From contig JAHHHA010000025.1 of assembly GCA_019359615.1 (NCBI GenBank), positions 1-64,000 of the forward strand: DNA of 64,000 nt, given 5' to 3'. Position numbers and translations under genes: made by a program. How positions within the stretch are numbered: position 1 is the stretch's first letter; each line of letters begins with the position of its first letter. The notes under the pieces were generated by a model that saw only the letters and a list, made by a program, of their open reading frames with translations, was not told the origin of the DNA and searched no databases. Positions 34,473-44,061 of this stretch are shown in pieces. The stretch comes from Cyanosarcina radialis HA8281-LM2. GTDB taxonomy: Bacteria; Cyanobacteriota; Cyanobacteriia; Cyanobacteriales; CCAP-1448.

Positions 34473-35480
34473 TTAAGAGTAATCTACTGACAATCGATCG
34501 AGCGTTTGCCAGATTTGTGCTAGTAAAGCTTCGAGTCCGGTACGCGCTACAGCAGAGATGAGGAAAATAGGGACTGAAGTAAGTTGGGCGAGTTTGCTAA
34601 CTACTAATTCTTGAGTTTCTTTATCGACAGCATCGACTTTATTCAGTGCCAGGATTTGGGGACGTTCTGGTAAATCGCGTCCGTAGGCGAGCAATTCCTG
34701 CTGAATGGTCTGATAGGCGGCAACCGGATCTTCGTCAGTGATGTCAACTAAATGTACTAGTAAACGGGTGCGTTCGATGTGGCGCAAGAAATCGTGACCT
34801 AAGCCAGCGCCTTGGGAAGCACCTGCAATCAGTCCTGGAATGTCGGCGAATACCGTCCCGTCACCTGTAGGTTTGCGGACGACACCGAGATTGGGAATTA
34901 GGGTAGTAAAGGGGTAATCGGCAATTTTGGGACGGGCGGCGGAAAGGGCGGCGATTAAAGTCGATTTCCCAGCATTGGGCAAGCCGATGATGCCGACTTC
35001 TGCGAGTAACTTCAGTTCTAATCGCAGTAACCTCTTTTCTCCCGGTAGTCCCGGTAAGGCATATTCTGGGGCGCGGTTGCTGTTGCTCAAGAAATGCTTG
35101 TTTCCCAAACCGCCTTTGCCGCCTTGGGCGACGCAAAGAGTTTGTCCGGGTGTGACTAAATCGCCCAGCAATTCCCCGGTATCAGCATCGTAAACTACCG
35201 TACCGACTGGAACTTGAATTATGCGATCGCTTCCACTAGCCCCAGTCCGATTGTTCGGCCCGCCGCGTTCCCCGTTCTCACCCTGAAAGCGGCGCTCGTA
35301 TTTGAAATCCAGCAGGGTTTGCAGGTGGTCTGCGACTTCCAAGCACACGGAACCACCGCGTCCGCCATTACCGCCAGCGGGACCGCCAGCAGGAACGTAT
35401 TTTTCCCGGCGGAAGGCGACTATGCCGTCTCCCCCTTTTCCGCCCTCGACTTCGATTTCGGCGCGATCGATAAATTGCAT
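34473..35480 (-). CDS. obgE: GTPase Obg/CgtA
   Basis: The 335-aa protein has the glycine-rich Obg fold (residues 1-158, with [18 protein letters not shown] and [13 protein letters not shown]). The G domain follows: G1 GLPNAGKST (166-174), G2 YPFTT, G3 DIPG (213-216), G4 NKVD and G5 SAVA. It acts in 50S ribosome assembly and stringent-response coupling. The variable C-terminal OCT domain is short or absent, as in many cyanobacteria. Downstream lies a dispersed repeat rather than rpmA or rplU. Confidence 0.97.
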   Translation of the reverse strand: MQFIDRAEIEVEGGKGGDGIVAFRREKYVPAGGPAGGNGGRGGSVCLEVADHLQTLLDFKYERRFQGENGERGGPNNRTGASGSDRIIQVPVGTVVYDADTGELLGDLVTPGQTLCVAQGGKGGLGNKHFLSNSNRAPEYALPGLPGEKRLLRLELKLLAEVGIIGLPNAGKSTLIAALSAARPKIADYPFTTLIPNLGVVRKPTGDGTVFADIPGLIAGASQGAGLGHDFLRHIERTRLLVHLVDITDEDPVAAYQTIQQELLAYGRDLPERPQILALNKVDAVDKETQELVVSKLAQLTSVPIFLISAVARTGLEALLAQIWQTLDRLSVDYS

Positions 35481-35520
35481 AAGCTGTTATACATCTAAAG
35501 TGTCTGATTTCATTAATCGC

Positions 35521-35575
35521 TTGCTTGGTGCAAGCTGCACGGCGAGGAAACCTCGCCGCGACTTGCATCCGCTTT
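35521..35575. repeat. dispersed GCTTGGTGCAAGC repeat
   Basis: GCTTGGTGCAAGCTGCACGG then a GGCGAGGAAACCTCGCC hairpin and CTTGCATCCGC. It is a copy of the tandem units inside the MITE at 3982-4245. Confidence 0.75.
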
Positions 35576-35640
35576 GTCAATTGTCAGTGGCTAACCGTTC
35601 GATCGCTAACTCTTAACTACTGACAACTAACCACTGACCG

Positions 35641-36360
35641 CTAACAATATTTAGACACATCTTCGCCGCGATCGTCTGCCAGATAAGATAGAGCGCGGAA
35701 TCGCAAACCGACTAACTGTTCGTAAAGGGGATTGAGCTTGCACAAGGGGGGAATATGGACGATTTTTTGGCCGAATAATTTGACATCCCGCTCGAACGGA
35801 CACTGAGGCGGAATCATTTTGCACAAGAATCTGGCTACTCGCGGATCGTCCATTTCTAATCCATCCAGCCAGACTCGCACTGGTTTGAGTACATCTTTGG
35901 GCGCTTTAGCTACAACTGCTGCTCCATCTAACTTGGATGTTGTTGCTGAAGGCTCGTAAAGGGTATGACGTAGCGCCTTGAGAGGGATTGGTTCTCGTCC
36001 CAACGCTTCGTAGAACTGGTGTAATAATTGGTCTTCCGACGGGGTATAGATACCATCTGCCAGGGCTACCATTACCGCTGTCCGCAAGAAATTTTCTGCC
36101 CCGTGAGGATTTTCGCTCCAAGCTGCTGCCAATTCGTCGGGCGCAATTGGCTCTATCGGACCTAAATCGATTTTGGGGGCGATGCGATCTTGAGTGATGG
36201 AGGCAATTAATTTCTGTTCTTCTTCGTCGAAGTTGCCGTCTGCCCAAGCAACGGTTAGCAAGCCACGCAGCCAAACGGCTATCTGCTCGTCAGTATAGGG
36301 AGATGTAGTGACATTAGACATAAATTTATTGGCGAACTCATCTGGGTAGTAGCTAGTCAA
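35641..36360 (-). CDS. TerB-like plus Mo-dependent nitrogenase C-terminal domain protein
   Basis: The 239-aa protein has an N-terminal TerB-like helical region (WLRGLLTVAWADGNFDEEEQ). It ends in the cyanobacterial Mo-nitro_C domain: VRVWLDGLEMDDPRVARFLC, IPPQCPFERDVKLFGQ and IPPLCKLNPLYEQLVGLRFR, ending CGED-like with a terminal Cys. Despite the domain name, such proteins are widespread in non-diazotrophic cyanobacteria and their role is unknown. No nif genes are seen in the window. Confidence 0.85.
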   Translation of the reverse strand: MTSYYPDEFANKFMSNVTTSPYTDEQIAVWLRGLLTVAWADGNFDEEEQKLIASITQDRIAPKIDLGPIEPIAPDELAAAWSENPHGAENFLRTAVMVALADGIYTPSEDQLLHQFYEALGREPIPLKALRHTLYEPSATTSKLDGAAVVAKAPKDVLKPVRVWLDGLEMDDPRVARFLCKMIPPQCPFERDVKLFGQKIVHIPPLCKLNPLYEQLVGLRFRALSYLADDRGEDVSKYC

Positions 36361-36974
36361 GTTGGCTAACAGCTAACCTCTAACTATCCCATCCTCGATT
36401 TTAATGAGTATTCCTGCTCGTTGCAGTTAAAGTTAACCGAATATCAAGGTTTATTATCAACACTTGCAGATCTAGGGTGGTGGAGGTTAAGCAACGGGCG
36501 TACCTCGATCGAGTACAAAAAACGCTTTAGAGTGCCATCATATCATCTCCGCTTGAATACCCATAGTTAAGATTGGCACGGGAAAGCAGAGGGTAGAGCG
36601 GAGAGATTTAATTACAAATAATCGACCTGATTCGAGATCGGGTGCGATCGATTAAGTGCGCGTTGGCAGAGAAACGGGATCGGTTGTCGTGTAAGTCCGA
36701 AAGCCCAAGTCATACCATTTTTGATGGCGAATAGGCTTCTCCGTCTCGGTTTGGCTAATCTTTCTACACCACATTTGAGATCTGCTGTGGATTTTCTTCG
36801 ATCGAAAACTGCATTAAGCGATTTTATCTATTTATTTGATACAAGATATTATAAATACTCTGCATTAATTGTAAAACTTAAGATAATCTTTAAGTTTTTG
36901 TTATACTTACTTAAGCAAGTATCTCAAATAAACTATTATACATTTAATATATTATTTAGTGCTTTTTTAGCAAC
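36361..36974. other. AT-rich intergenic region
   Basis: About 600 bases without a convincing gene. An open frame at 36721-37005 has no motif and is strongly AT-driven. The last 200 bases are AT-rich and abut the recombinase 3' end. I see no tRNA or clear attachment site. Confidence 0.5.
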
Positions 36975-37874
36975 TTATTTTAAGCAAAAGTGTATACCTT
37001 TTTGATAGCGTAATGTTGTCTGAATAGTTTCATGTCCCATCAAGGCGCTCAATTCCTCTATCCCCATCAGTCCAACTCGTTCGATCGCGAAGGTATGTCG
37101 CAAGTCGTGGAGCCGAAATCCTTGTAATCGATCGCTTTTCTCGATTACGTGGCTCCAATCTCGATAAGCAGTTCGGTAACTTAAGCGGGTAACTTCTTTA
37201 GTAAAAGGCTGTTGGGCGGTGAATAAAGCTGGATGTCCTTGGTGACGATAATGTTTGAGATAGATTTCTAGAATCTCGGCTGCATCTTCGCTATAAAAAC
37301 ACCACCGCTGCTCGTTCCCTCTGCCAGTAACTTGAAATTGACGATCGGTTAAATCCAGTCGATCGCAATCTAAAGCTAAGACTTCAGAAATTGTCGCCCC
37401 GCTGCGGTGTAGCAAGATAACCAAGGTTCGCAGTCGGGCAATTTCCCGCTGATAGGAATTATCTTTTAAGAGTTGGTATAAGATGCCAAGCTGTTCTGGG
37501 CTGAGGTAGCGGGTGGGTTCTGCACTCTTAGGATCGGTTTGTCGTCGTTTGAGTCGAGCGATGGGGTTGGCACTGAGATAACCCTCTTCGACAGCAAAGT
37601 TTAACAGCGATTGCAGGATAGCTCGGTGGCGGTTGTGAGTGCTGCGAGCTAGGTGGGAAAGGCGATCGAGATATGCTTCTAGTTGTTGGCGAGTTAGTCG
37701 CTCGATCGGCAAGCGTCCGTATTGTTCCAACAGAGGCAGCAATGTCGATTCGTAAGACCGAATAGTATTCTGACTCAGGTGCGATCGCTCTAGAAATTTT
37801 GTAGTTACACTTGCTACTGTGATACTCACTTTAGCTTTAAGCAAATTTCGAGAAGTTAGTTTATCATTTTTCAA
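36975..37874 (-). CDS. tyrosine recombinase/phage integrase family protein with altered catalytic arginine
   Basis: The 299-aa protein has an N-terminal SAM-like DNA-binding domain and a C-terminal catalytic domain. Visible active-site residues are H256-xx-R259 (LHDLRH), H281 (LMGHE) and nucleophile Y290 (TLRYQKG). The first catalytic Arg, normally in GxRxSE, is T161 in RSGATISEVLAL. This could impair catalysis or mark a specialised lineage. There is no IntI-specific insertion visible, so it is not the integrase expected for the attC sites. It diverges from a HTH gene. Confidence 0.82.
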   Translation of the reverse strand: MKNDKLTSRNLLKAKVSITVASVTTKFLERSHLSQNTIRSYESTLLPLLEQYGRLPIERLTRQQLEAYLDRLSHLARSTHNRHRAILQSLLNFAVEEGYLSANPIARLKRRQTDPKSAEPTRYLSPEQLGILYQLLKDNSYQREIARLRTLVILLHRSGATISEVLALDCDRLDLTDRQFQVTGRGNEQRWCFYSEDAAEILEIYLKHYRHQGHPALFTAQQPFTKEVTRLSYRTAYRDWSHVIEKSDRLQGFRLHDLRHTFAIERVGLMGIEELSALMGHETIQTTLRYQKGIHFCLK

Positions 37875-37882
37875 AACTAGAT

Positions 37883-37914
37883 GTATACTTTTAGCGATTA
37901 ATATCTATACTTTT
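37883..37914. promoter_or_regulatory. direct repeats TATACTTTTA between recombinase and HTH genes
   Basis: Two copies of TATACTTTTA about 20 bases apart lie in the 40-bp divergent gap immediately before the HTH protein start. They are candidate operators for that HTH protein; no experiment is implied. Confidence 0.4.
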
Positions 37915-38364
37915 ATGACTACTAATATTATCGATAACCTGCCTGGAGACGAAGAAACCCTAGCTCAATACCTGCGGCGAGTCAGAACCAGCCTCAAACT
38001 GAGTCAGGCAGATATGGCAGCTAGGGCAGGAATTCACATTCAAAGCTTGGGCAAAATCGAGTCGGGGAAGACGACTCGACTGAATGCAAAGACTAAAACC
38101 GGGCTTTCCAGGGTGCTAGGAATTCCAGAACATTATCTCGATGCGGTTTGCCGGGGTATGAGCGTGAGGCAAATACAGGCATTAAAAATCTGTCCCCGCT
38201 GCTGGAAGCCTGGAACGCAAGCCGAACCGATTTGGTTGGAATGGCGATCGAAGTATTGTTTTATATGCGGGCATCAGTTGCGCGATCGCTGTCGGCAATG
38301 TAACGAGCCGATTATGTCGCTGAATTTTAGGTTTTGTCCTTATTGCGGCCAGCCTTATAAATGA
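37915..38364 (+). CDS. XRE-type HTH protein with zinc ribbon tail
   Basis: The 149-aa protein has an N-terminal Cro/CI-type helix-turn-helix (LKLSQADMAARAGIHIQSLG, about residues 28-47). A C-terminal double zinc ribbon follows with paired cysteines CPRC, CFIC, CRQC and CPYC (residues about 97-146). The start at 37915 precedes the HTH directly; a longer frame would overlap the divergent recombinase. It may regulate the recombinase from the repeats in the short intergenic gap. Confidence 0.8.
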   Translation: MTTNIIDNLPGDEETLAQYLRRVRTSLKLSQADMAARAGIHIQSLGKIESGKTTRLNAKTKTGLSRVLGIPEHYLDAVCRGMSVRQIQALKICPRCWKPGTQAEPIWLEWRSKYCFICGHQLRDRCRQCNEPIMSLNFRFCPYCGQPYK

Positions 38365-38371
38365 CTCCATT

Positions 38372-38488
38372 TATCTGCAACAAGTGAGCGATGAGTGGCA
38401 AGGGGCCTTTCCTGGTCTGGTGAGTTATCAACGCTTTGCCCTTCTGGATGCCTTAGCTCCTCAAAGGTCTGTGTGGCTCTCGTCTTAG
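38372..38488 (+). pseudogene. IS982-like transposase fragment
   Basis: A 39-codon stretch reads VSDEWQGAFPGLVSYQRFAL followed by LDALAP, resembling the region after the N-terminus of IS982-family transposases (FPxLxSYxRF). It is preceded directly by another gene and ends at TAG (38486-38488). No DDE residues or terminal repeats are found, so this is only a scrap. Confidence 0.45.
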
Positions 38489-38586
38489 CTGACCGTGGTT
38501 ATGTCTCTGGCGTGTCTCGATCGCCTATTTGACAAAGTAGATGTTAGTGTTAAGAATTATTGCTAGTATCAGTGAACCTCAAAACC

Positions 38587-39480
38587 ATGCTCGACTCAAA
38601 ACCTTTGGCCGCAGATGAGTACAAAAAGTTAGAAGAGATCCTCGCGATCGCCCGTCCGATCGCTTGGGAAGCAGCAGATATCCTGCGGACTTACTATCGG
38701 GGCGAGAATCCTAGCGGCCAGTTGGGGGTGCAAGAAAAGTCAGGGGAACCAGTCACTGCTGCCGATCTAGCTGTAAATCATTACATCCTGGAAAAACTCC
38801 GAATTGCTTTAGGTTCTCAAGACTTTGGCTATCTCAGCGAAGAAACCTACGAGCCTGGAACCTCAAGCGCGATCGAAAATTCTTGGGTTTGGATTATCGA
38901 TCCTCTAGATGGGACGCGAGATTTTATCGACAAAACGGGCGAATACGCTATCCACCTTGCTTTAACCTACCAGGGCAGGCCGAAGCTATCGGTAGTAGCC
39001 TGGCCCGAAGCCGAGAAATTGTATTACGCGATCGAAGGTGGGGGTACGTTTGTCGAAACCCGCGACGGGGCGATCGCACCTTTGAAGGTATCCACTCGCA
39101 ACTCGGCGGCAGATTTAACCTTAGTGGCCAGCCGCACCCACCGAGATGAAAGATTCAATCGGCTACTGCAAAATTTACCTTTAAAAAAGCAACATTATGT
39201 CGGCAGCGTCGGTTGTAAGATTGCCACGATTTTGGAACAAAAAGCTGATGTCTACATTTCCCTTTCGGGCAAATCTGCTCCCAAAGACTGGGACATGGCA
39301 GCCCCAGAATTACTCTTGACGGAAGCTGGTGGGCGGTTTACCCATGCTAATGGTAGCCCCTTGAAATATAACCAAGGAGATGTCAATCAGTGGGGTTGCC
39401 TAATTGCCAGCAACGGTTACTGTCACGAAGAACTTTGCACTCAAACTCAGGAGATGCTGACACAGTTAGATGGGCAATAA
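38587..39480 (+). CDS. cysQ: 3'(2'),5'-bisphosphate nucleotidase CysQ / inositol monophosphatase family
   Basis: The 297-aa protein has the lithium-sensitive phosphatase motifs. These are GEPVTAADLAVNHYI, LSEETYEPG with the metal-binding EE, WIIDPLDGTRDFIDKTGEYA (motif A, D-P-L-D-G-T) and, late, KDWDMAAPELLLTEAGG (motif B, WDxAA). It removes 3'-phosphate from PAP during sulfate assimilation or acts on inositol phosphates; CysQ is the closer match by motif. The ATG at 38587 is chosen over a TTG 27 bases upstream. Confidence 0.85.
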   Translation: MLDSKPLAADEYKKLEEILAIARPIAWEAADILRTYYRGENPSGQLGVQEKSGEPVTAADLAVNHYILEKLRIALGSQDFGYLSEETYEPGTSSAIENSWVWIIDPLDGTRDFIDKTGEYAIHLALTYQGRPKLSVVAWPEAEKLYYAIEGGGTFVETRDGAIAPLKVSTRNSAADLTLVASRTHRDERFNRLLQNLPLKKQHYVGSVGCKIATILEQKADVYISLSGKSAPKDWDMAAPELLLTEAGGRFTHANGSPLKYNQGDVNQWGCLIASNGYCHEELCTQTQEMLTQLDGQ

Positions 39481-39481
39481 T

Positions 39482-39529
39482 AATTGACAATTCGCAATTC
39501 GCAATTGTTAATTGCGGTTCAGAGCTCCT
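39482..39529. repeat. dispersed AATTCGCAATTCGCAATT repeat
   Basis: AATTGACAATTCGCAATTCG then GTTAATTGCGGTTCAGAGCT. It matches the copy at about 23775-23823 (inside the rejected N-terminal extension of squalene synthase) and partly the copy at 4446. Confidence 0.75.
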
Positions 39530-39641
39530 AGATTTAGCCATAGACAAAAAATTTTATTCCCGATCTCAGGGCTAGTGCCTATGCCTGCGGCAGTCCGCGC
39601 CAACTGACATGGGTTTAATTGCGAACTGCGAATTGATATAA

Positions 39642-41549
39642 CTAACCAACTAATGAAGGCTGTTTGCTAAAGAAAGCAGTGCGTATCCGTTCGGCAATTT
39701 GAGGGCTAGTCAAACCTAAGTCAGCTAGAGACTCTTCTGGTTTGGCATGATCGACTAAGATGTCGGGTACGCCGATGCGCTTGACTGGCACCACCACATC
39801 AGCATCTAGTAGGGCTTCTGCCACGCCAGAACCAAAACCGCCCATGACGCAGCCTTCTTCTAGGGTGACAACTCGACCGATCCGTTGTGCTAGGGGCAAA
39901 ATTAGCTCTGTATCCAAAGGTTTGGCAAATCGGGCGTTGATGACAGTCGCTTCAATCCCGTGTTCGCCCAGCAGTTCCGCCGCTTGCATCGCTGGGTAGA
40001 CCATCGAACCGTAAGCTAGTATCAGCACGTCGTCGCCTTGGCGCAAAATTTCACCTTTGCCTATAGGCAGCGGTTCCCAACCTTCTTCCATCAACGGCAC
40101 GCCGTAACCGTTACCGCGAGGATAGCGCAGAGCGATCGGTCCGTCGGTATATGCTACACCCGTAGCTACCATCCGTTGCAATTCGGCTTCGTCTTTGGGG
40201 GCCATCAACACCATGTTGGGCAAGCAGCGTAAATAGGCAATGTCGTACATTCCCTGGTGAGTGGGACCGTCGCTACCGACGACTCCTGCCCGATCCATGC
40301 AGAAGAAGACGGGAAGGTTTTGAATGCAAACATCGTGAACTATTTGGTCGTAAGCTCGTTGCAAAAAGGTAGAGTAAATTGCAGCTACTGGGCGCATTCC
40401 TTCGCAGGCTAACCCTGCTGCTAGAGTAACGGCGTGTTGTTCGGCAATGCCCACGTCGATGTATTGTTTCGGTAATTTGGCTTGAAATTTGTCCAATCCA
40501 GTGCCCGTGGCCATGGCGGCGGTAATCGCGATCGCCTGGGGATTGTTCTCAGCTAGTTTGATGAGGGTTTCAGCAAAGACTTTGGAGTAGCTAGGAGGCT
40601 TGGGCGAACTGGCTGGTTTGGCTTTTCCAGTAGCTAAGTCGAAGGGGTTTTGAGCGTGATAGCCTACTCGATCTTGTTCGGCGATTTCATAGCCTTTGCC
40701 CTTGAGAGTGGCGACGTGTACTAACACCGGGCCTGGGTGTTTGTGTGCCTCTTGGAAGGTAGAAATCAATTCTTCTAAATTGTGGCCGTCTACGGGGCCG
40801 ATGTAAGTAAAGCCCAATTCTTCAAATACAGCCCCAACTTTAGGAACTGCGAGGCGCTTCATCCCTTCTTTAACGCGCTTCAGTTCCGGGGAAAGAGATT
40901 CGCCTAAGAAAGGCAAATTCTTCACCTGTTCGCCAAAGTTATCCGAGAGAAACTGAACTGGAGGACTCAAGCGCATTTTGTTCAAGTAGCGAGAAATAGC
41001 CCCCACGTTCGGAGAAATCGACATTTCGTTGTCGTTGAGGACTACTAACAGTTTGGTTTTGGGTAAATGTCCGGCATGGTTGATGGCCTCTAATGCCATC
41101 CCTCCAGTTAGGGCCCCATCGCCAATTACGGCTACAGATTTGAAGTTTTCGCCCTTGAGATCTCGGGCCAGTGCCATGCCTAAAGCCGCAGAAATGCTAG
41201 TAGAGGCGTGTCCGGCTCCAAAATGGTCGAATTTACTTTCGCACCGCTTCAGATACCCGGCGACCCCGTCTTTTTGTCGCAGAGTCGAGAAGCGATCGTA
41301 TCTGCCAGTAATCAGTTTGTGGGGATAGGCTTGGTGGCCGACATCCCAAATGACTTTATCGCGGTCTAGATCTAGGGTCTGATACAGCCCTAGAGTTAGT
41401 TCTACTACACCCAACCCCGGTCCCAAATGACCGCCGCTGGCGGCTACAGTTTGCAGATGCTTTTCCCGAATTTGTCTGGCAATTTGTTCTAGCTGACGAA
41501 TTGACAAACCGTGCAACTGGTTGGGATGGGTGATTTCGCTCAGGTGCAT
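39642..41549 (-). CDS. dxs: 1-deoxy-D-xylulose-5-phosphate synthase
   Basis: The 635-aa thiamine-diphosphate enzyme makes DXP from pyruvate and GAP, the entry step of the MEP isoprenoid pathway. Motifs visible are [35 protein letters not shown], the ThDP motif [18 protein letters not shown], the catalytic Glu region in [17 protein letters not shown] and [15 protein letters not shown]. The start [20 protein letters not shown] is the standard cyanobacterial N-terminus, so the upstream 16 codons are excluded. MEP flux supplies the FPP needed by the sterol cluster. Confidence 0.97.
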   Translation of the reverse strand: MHLSEITHPNQLHGLSIRQLEQIARQIREKHLQTVAASGGHLGPGLGVVELTLGLYQTLDLDRDKVIWDVGHQAYPHKLITGRYDRFSTLRQKDGVAGYLKRCESKFDHFGAGHASTSISAALGMALARDLKGENFKSVAVIGDGALTGGMALEAINHAGHLPKTKLLVVLNDNEMSISPNVGAISRYLNKMRLSPPVQFLSDNFGEQVKNLPFLGESLSPELKRVKEGMKRLAVPKVGAVFEELGFTYIGPVDGHNLEELISTFQEAHKHPGPVLVHVATLKGKGYEIAEQDRVGYHAQNPFDLATGKAKPASSPKPPSYSKVFAETLIKLAENNPQAIAITAAMATGTGLDKFQAKLPKQYIDVGIAEQHAVTLAAGLACEGMRPVAAIYSTFLQRAYDQIVHDVCIQNLPVFFCMDRAGVVGSDGPTHQGMYDIAYLRCLPNMVLMAPKDEAELQRMVATGVAYTDGPIALRYPRGNGYGVPLMEEGWEPLPIGKGEILRQGDDVLILAYGSMVYPAMQAAELLGEHGIEATVINARFAKPLDTELILPLAQRIGRVVTLEEGCVMGGFGSGVAEALLDADVVVPVKRIGVPDILVDHAKPEESLADLGLTSPQIAERIRTAFFSKQPSLVG

Positions 41550-41737
41550 TGACGTGGTTCCCCCTGCCATCGCTATCGAATTTTTTATCTTCTTCAACTG
41601 TAATTGATTTGGGGCGATCGCTCGATCGCTCCCCTATGAGATTTTAGATTTGAGACGATCGGCTCCGATCCTGGTTCGATCGGTATAATCCTTATAAAGT
41701 CCTGGCGCGATCGCTAAATGAGACCCTACTGAATGCA

Positions 41738-42418
41738 GTGCCTAAATCAAAGATGAAAACAGATTCAGATTTATCAGCTAACGAAACACCAGACATTTCG
41801 GGTGCGGAAGCATCATCGCTCGGAGCAGAACAATACCGCAAAAAAATGCAGCGGCGCAAAGAAGTTCAAGAAGAGCGATTATCGCAAGCGTCTTCAGATA
41901 AAGGCTTAATTATCGTTCACACTGGTAACGGTAAAGGAAAAACTACGGCTGCATTAGGGATGGTACTGCGATCGCTCGGTCATGGCTACCAAGTGGCGAT
42001 CGTTCAATTTATCAAAGGTGCTTGGGAGCCAGCAGAAAAAGCGATCTTCGGTCGCTTTTCCGGTCAGTTAGAATTTCATGCCATGGGAGAAGGTTTCACT
42101 TGGGAAACCCAAGATCGAGAACGGGATATCGAAAAAGCTCGAGCAGCATGGAGCAAGGGGCTAGAATTTATTCGTAACCCGGACTATAAGCTAGTGCTGT
42201 TAGATGAAATTAACGTCGCCCTCAAGCTGGGATATTTGAGAGTTGAGGAAGCGCTCGCTGGATTAGAGCAAAAACCACCTCAATCTCATCTAATTTTGAC
42301 AGGTAGGGGGGCACCAGCAGAGTTAATCGCTAGAGCAGATTTGGTGACAGAAATGACCTTAATCAAGCATCCCCTGCGAGAACAAGGTATTAAAGCCCAA
42401 CCGGGGATTGAGTATTAA
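41738..42418 (+). CDS. cobO: cob(I)yrinic acid a,c-diamide adenosyltransferase
   Basis: The 226-aa CobO/BtuR-type enzyme transfers the 5'-deoxyadenosyl group of ATP to corrinoids. It has the P-loop GNGKGKTT (63-70), VAIVQFIKGAWEPAEKAIF, a catalytic-region VLLDEINVALKLGYL and LTGRGAP near the C-terminus. The start is GTG at 41738, or ATG five codons on. No cobalamin riboswitch is seen upstream. Confidence 0.93.
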   Translation: MPKSKMKTDSDLSANETPDISGAEASSLGAEQYRKKMQRRKEVQEERLSQASSDKGLIIVHTGNGKGKTTAALGMVLRSLGHGYQVAIVQFIKGAWEPAEKAIFGRFSGQLEFHAMGEGFTWETQDRERDIEKARAAWSKGLEFIRNPDYKLVLLDEINVALKLGYLRVEEALAGLEQKPPQSHLILTGRGAPAELIARADLVTEMTLIKHPLREQGIKAQPGIEY

Positions 42419-42439
42419 CAAAAGTCGTAGGGGCTTATA

Positions 42440-42562
42440 GCCTGCGGCATTCTCGCGTTTCATAACGATATGTTCTCGTGCGCGCACGATTTCAAAGCCT
42501 AATAACTCAAATGCTTTGATAACTTGCTTCTTGGAGGCATCAACCGGAAATTTGGGCATCAA
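42440..42562 (-). pseudogene. truncated HicA toxin gene
   Basis: Residues FPVDASKKQVIKAFELLGFE and AREHIVMKREN are the first half of a HicA/YcfA dsRBD-like mRNA interferase. After KRENA the frame runs into a GCCTGCGGCATTCTCGCG-type repeat and the conserved HxxIxxGTL part is missing. The toxin is therefore probably dead, while its antitoxin partner upstream remains intact. Confidence 0.7.
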
Positions 42563-42813
42563 ACGGCAACCCCTGCCTCAGCAACGAACACCTCGATCGC
42601 AGGAGTATCTTCCAGCATCTCCTTCCCAAACACCTCAACATAGCAGGCAATGGCAGACTTCACATCTGATAAAGCCTCTTCGTAGGTATCTCCCTGTCCC
42701 ACGATCGCACCTACAACCCCAATGGGGTAAGCAACGTAGCCATCCGAATGCTTCTCAATAACGATCTTGAACTGTTTGAGGGATTTCTCGGTAATAGCAG
42801 GATGCTGGTTCAT
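42559..42813 (-). CDS. HicB family antitoxin
   Basis: This protein of about 84 aa (starting at the internal MNQHPAITEK) has the partial RNase-H fold of HicB: KIVIEKHSDGYVAYPIGVVG, GQGDTYEEALSDVKSAI and a C-terminal tail. It overlaps the start of the broken hicA by four bases. With the toxin decayed it may be an orphan antitoxin. Confidence 0.78.
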   Translation of the reverse strand: MNQHPAITEKSLKQFKIVIEKHSDGYVAYPIGVVGAIVGQGDTYEEALSDVKSAIACYVEVFGKEMLEDTPAIEVFVAEAGVAV

Positions 42814-43046
42814 TTGGCTGAAGCGTGAATTGATACTCTCATGCTGCCACAAATATCAGTGTAGGAGCAACAGCCAGTCGAACTGTAAATATTAATTGTA
42901 GCGATCGTACTGAAGATTAAACCCAATCGCCTAATTAGAAGATAAACGCCATTGCCCTATTTACAACTTCATGCGATCGCCCAATTTCAAGCCCAAATCG
43001 AATCGTGAGTCGAATAATTAGGTGAGTTGAATTGAGGAAAAATAAC

Positions 43047-43457
43047 CTACAATATCTGTTGTAGAACCTCTTCGACCGTTAAAACAGGAATTAGTGTACT
43101 GGAAAAATCGGCATCGCGAGTGGCGATCGCATCAAATCCTTGAGCAATAGCACAAGCTATCTGAACGGCATCTTCAAAATCTATCAACCCAGAGGCAAAT
43201 GCTGATTCCAAAATTGCTCGATTAACTGGGCAAATAGCCATTACAGTTAGGGTTTCTGAAATGGCTTGCCGCGCTTGTTCGATGCTACCATTATGCCTGC
43301 GGGCAATGTAAAAAATATCTGTCAGAGTTGTTGCTGTGACGTATCCCACAACGGAACCGGAATCGATCGATTGAAATAGCAAGTCTGCGTTTTGGAAAAA
43401 TGGCTCTCGCTGCAAGAGAAAATCTAGGATGATATTAGTATCGATTAAAACTCTCAT
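43047..43457 (-). CDS. PIN-domain ribonuclease toxin
   Basis: The 136-aa VapC-like protein has MRVLIDTNIILDFLL (first Asp), a central Glu/Asp-bearing TLTDIFYIARR, DFEDAVQIACAIA (second acidic pair) and IATRDADFS (last Asp). This is the PIN metal-binding set. It overlaps its putative antitoxin gene by four bases, a standard toxin-antitoxin arrangement. Confidence 0.85.
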   Translation of the reverse strand: MRVLIDTNIILDFLLQREPFFQNADLLFQSIDSGSVVGYVTATTLTDIFYIARRHNGSIEQARQAISETLTVMAICPVNRAILESAFASGLIDFEDAVQIACAIAQGFDAIATRDADFSSTLIPVLTVEEVLQQIL

Positions 43458-43684
43458 CCAAGATACTTCTCCACCTGCCGCTCTTCTAACAGGGTAACTA
43501 CTTCTTCATCTGTCGGTGCCGATCGATCTGTTTTGAGTAAACCTCTCATTCGTCCAATCGCCCTAGAGCGTTCGGGTGAAGAACTGGGCATTTCTTGCAA
43601 AGACTCAATAATGGCACTTATCAATGAGAGGCGATCTCTTACTGATAGTTTGAATGCCTGCTCTTTGAGTTCTTGGAGAGACAT
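43454..43684 (-). CDS. antitoxin partner of the PIN toxin
   Basis: The 76-aa protein starts LKEQAFKLSVRDRLSLISAI and is acidic at its C-terminus (TDEEVVTLLEERQVEKYLG). This layout is common for antitoxins of cyanobacterial PIN pairs. It lies directly upstream of the toxin with a four-base overlap. The assignment rests mainly on context. Confidence 0.65.
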   Translation of the reverse strand: MSLQELKEQAFKLSVRDRLSLISAIIESLQEMPSSSPERSRAIGRMRGLLKTDRSAPTDEEVVTLLEERQVEKYLG

Positions 43685-43733
43685 AGGTCAATTTTATAAT
43701 CCTGTTACTTGCATTCTATCTCAACCCGATCAC

Positions 43734-43810
43734 CTACTTGTTTTATCATCTCACCATTGAAATGCGTTGGCGCAGCCTGTGCGTAGCACGTATCGCCTCA
43801 CTTCAAGCCC
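43734..43810. repeat. direct repeat copy 1 flanking a hicAB locus
   Basis: About 75 bp: CCTACTTGTTTTATCATCTC, then GCGTTGGCGCAGCCTGTGCG, TAGCACGTATCGCC and CTTCAAGC. The same sequence with few changes recurs at 44403-44480, and the two copies bracket the hicAB genes at 43849-44311. Confidence 0.85.
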
Positions 43811-43848
43811 AACCGAATCACCTCACCGCAAACTCCAACCGATCGCAC

Positions 43849-44061
43849 TCACGCAGAAATCAAGTGGGGTTTTGGTTCGGGGATTAAACGCCCTAACTCT
43901 TTAGCTGTTTCTACCCACTCTTGCATAATAATTTCGACATTTTGCACTGCTTCTCGATAAGTTTGACCGTCAGCCATACAACCTGGTAATTCTGGTACTT
44001 CTGCAATAAATGCGTTATCTTCTTCGCTCCAATAGATGAGAATTTCATAGCGAAGTGTCAT
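43849..44061 (-). CDS. HicB family antitoxin (second locus)
   Basis: The 70-aa protein has YEILIYWSEEDNAFIAEVPE, LPGCMADGQTYREAVQNVE and QEWVETAKELGR, the classical HicB core. Its start overlaps the end of the hicA gene by 17 bases, so the two are translationally coupled. Confidence 0.88.
   Translation of the reverse strand: MTLRYEILIYWSEEDNAFIAEVPELPGCMADGQTYREAVQNVEIIMQEWVETAKELGRLIPEPKPHLISA

Noticed and set aside
35641-36360. Evidence for nitrogen fixation
   Set aside because: The Mo-nitro_C domain occurs in non-diazotrophs and no nif genes are in the window.
36721-37005. 94-aa plus-strand frame
   Set aside because: Composition is driven by AT-rich DNA, there is no motif, and it overlaps the recombinase 3' end.
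36975-37874. Integron integrase IntI for the attC sites
   Set aside because: No IntI-specific insertion is seen between the catalytic boxes and a catalytic Arg is replaced.
41600-41737. Cobalamin riboswitch upstream of cobO
   Set aside because: No B12-box or matching conserved core could be found in the short leader.
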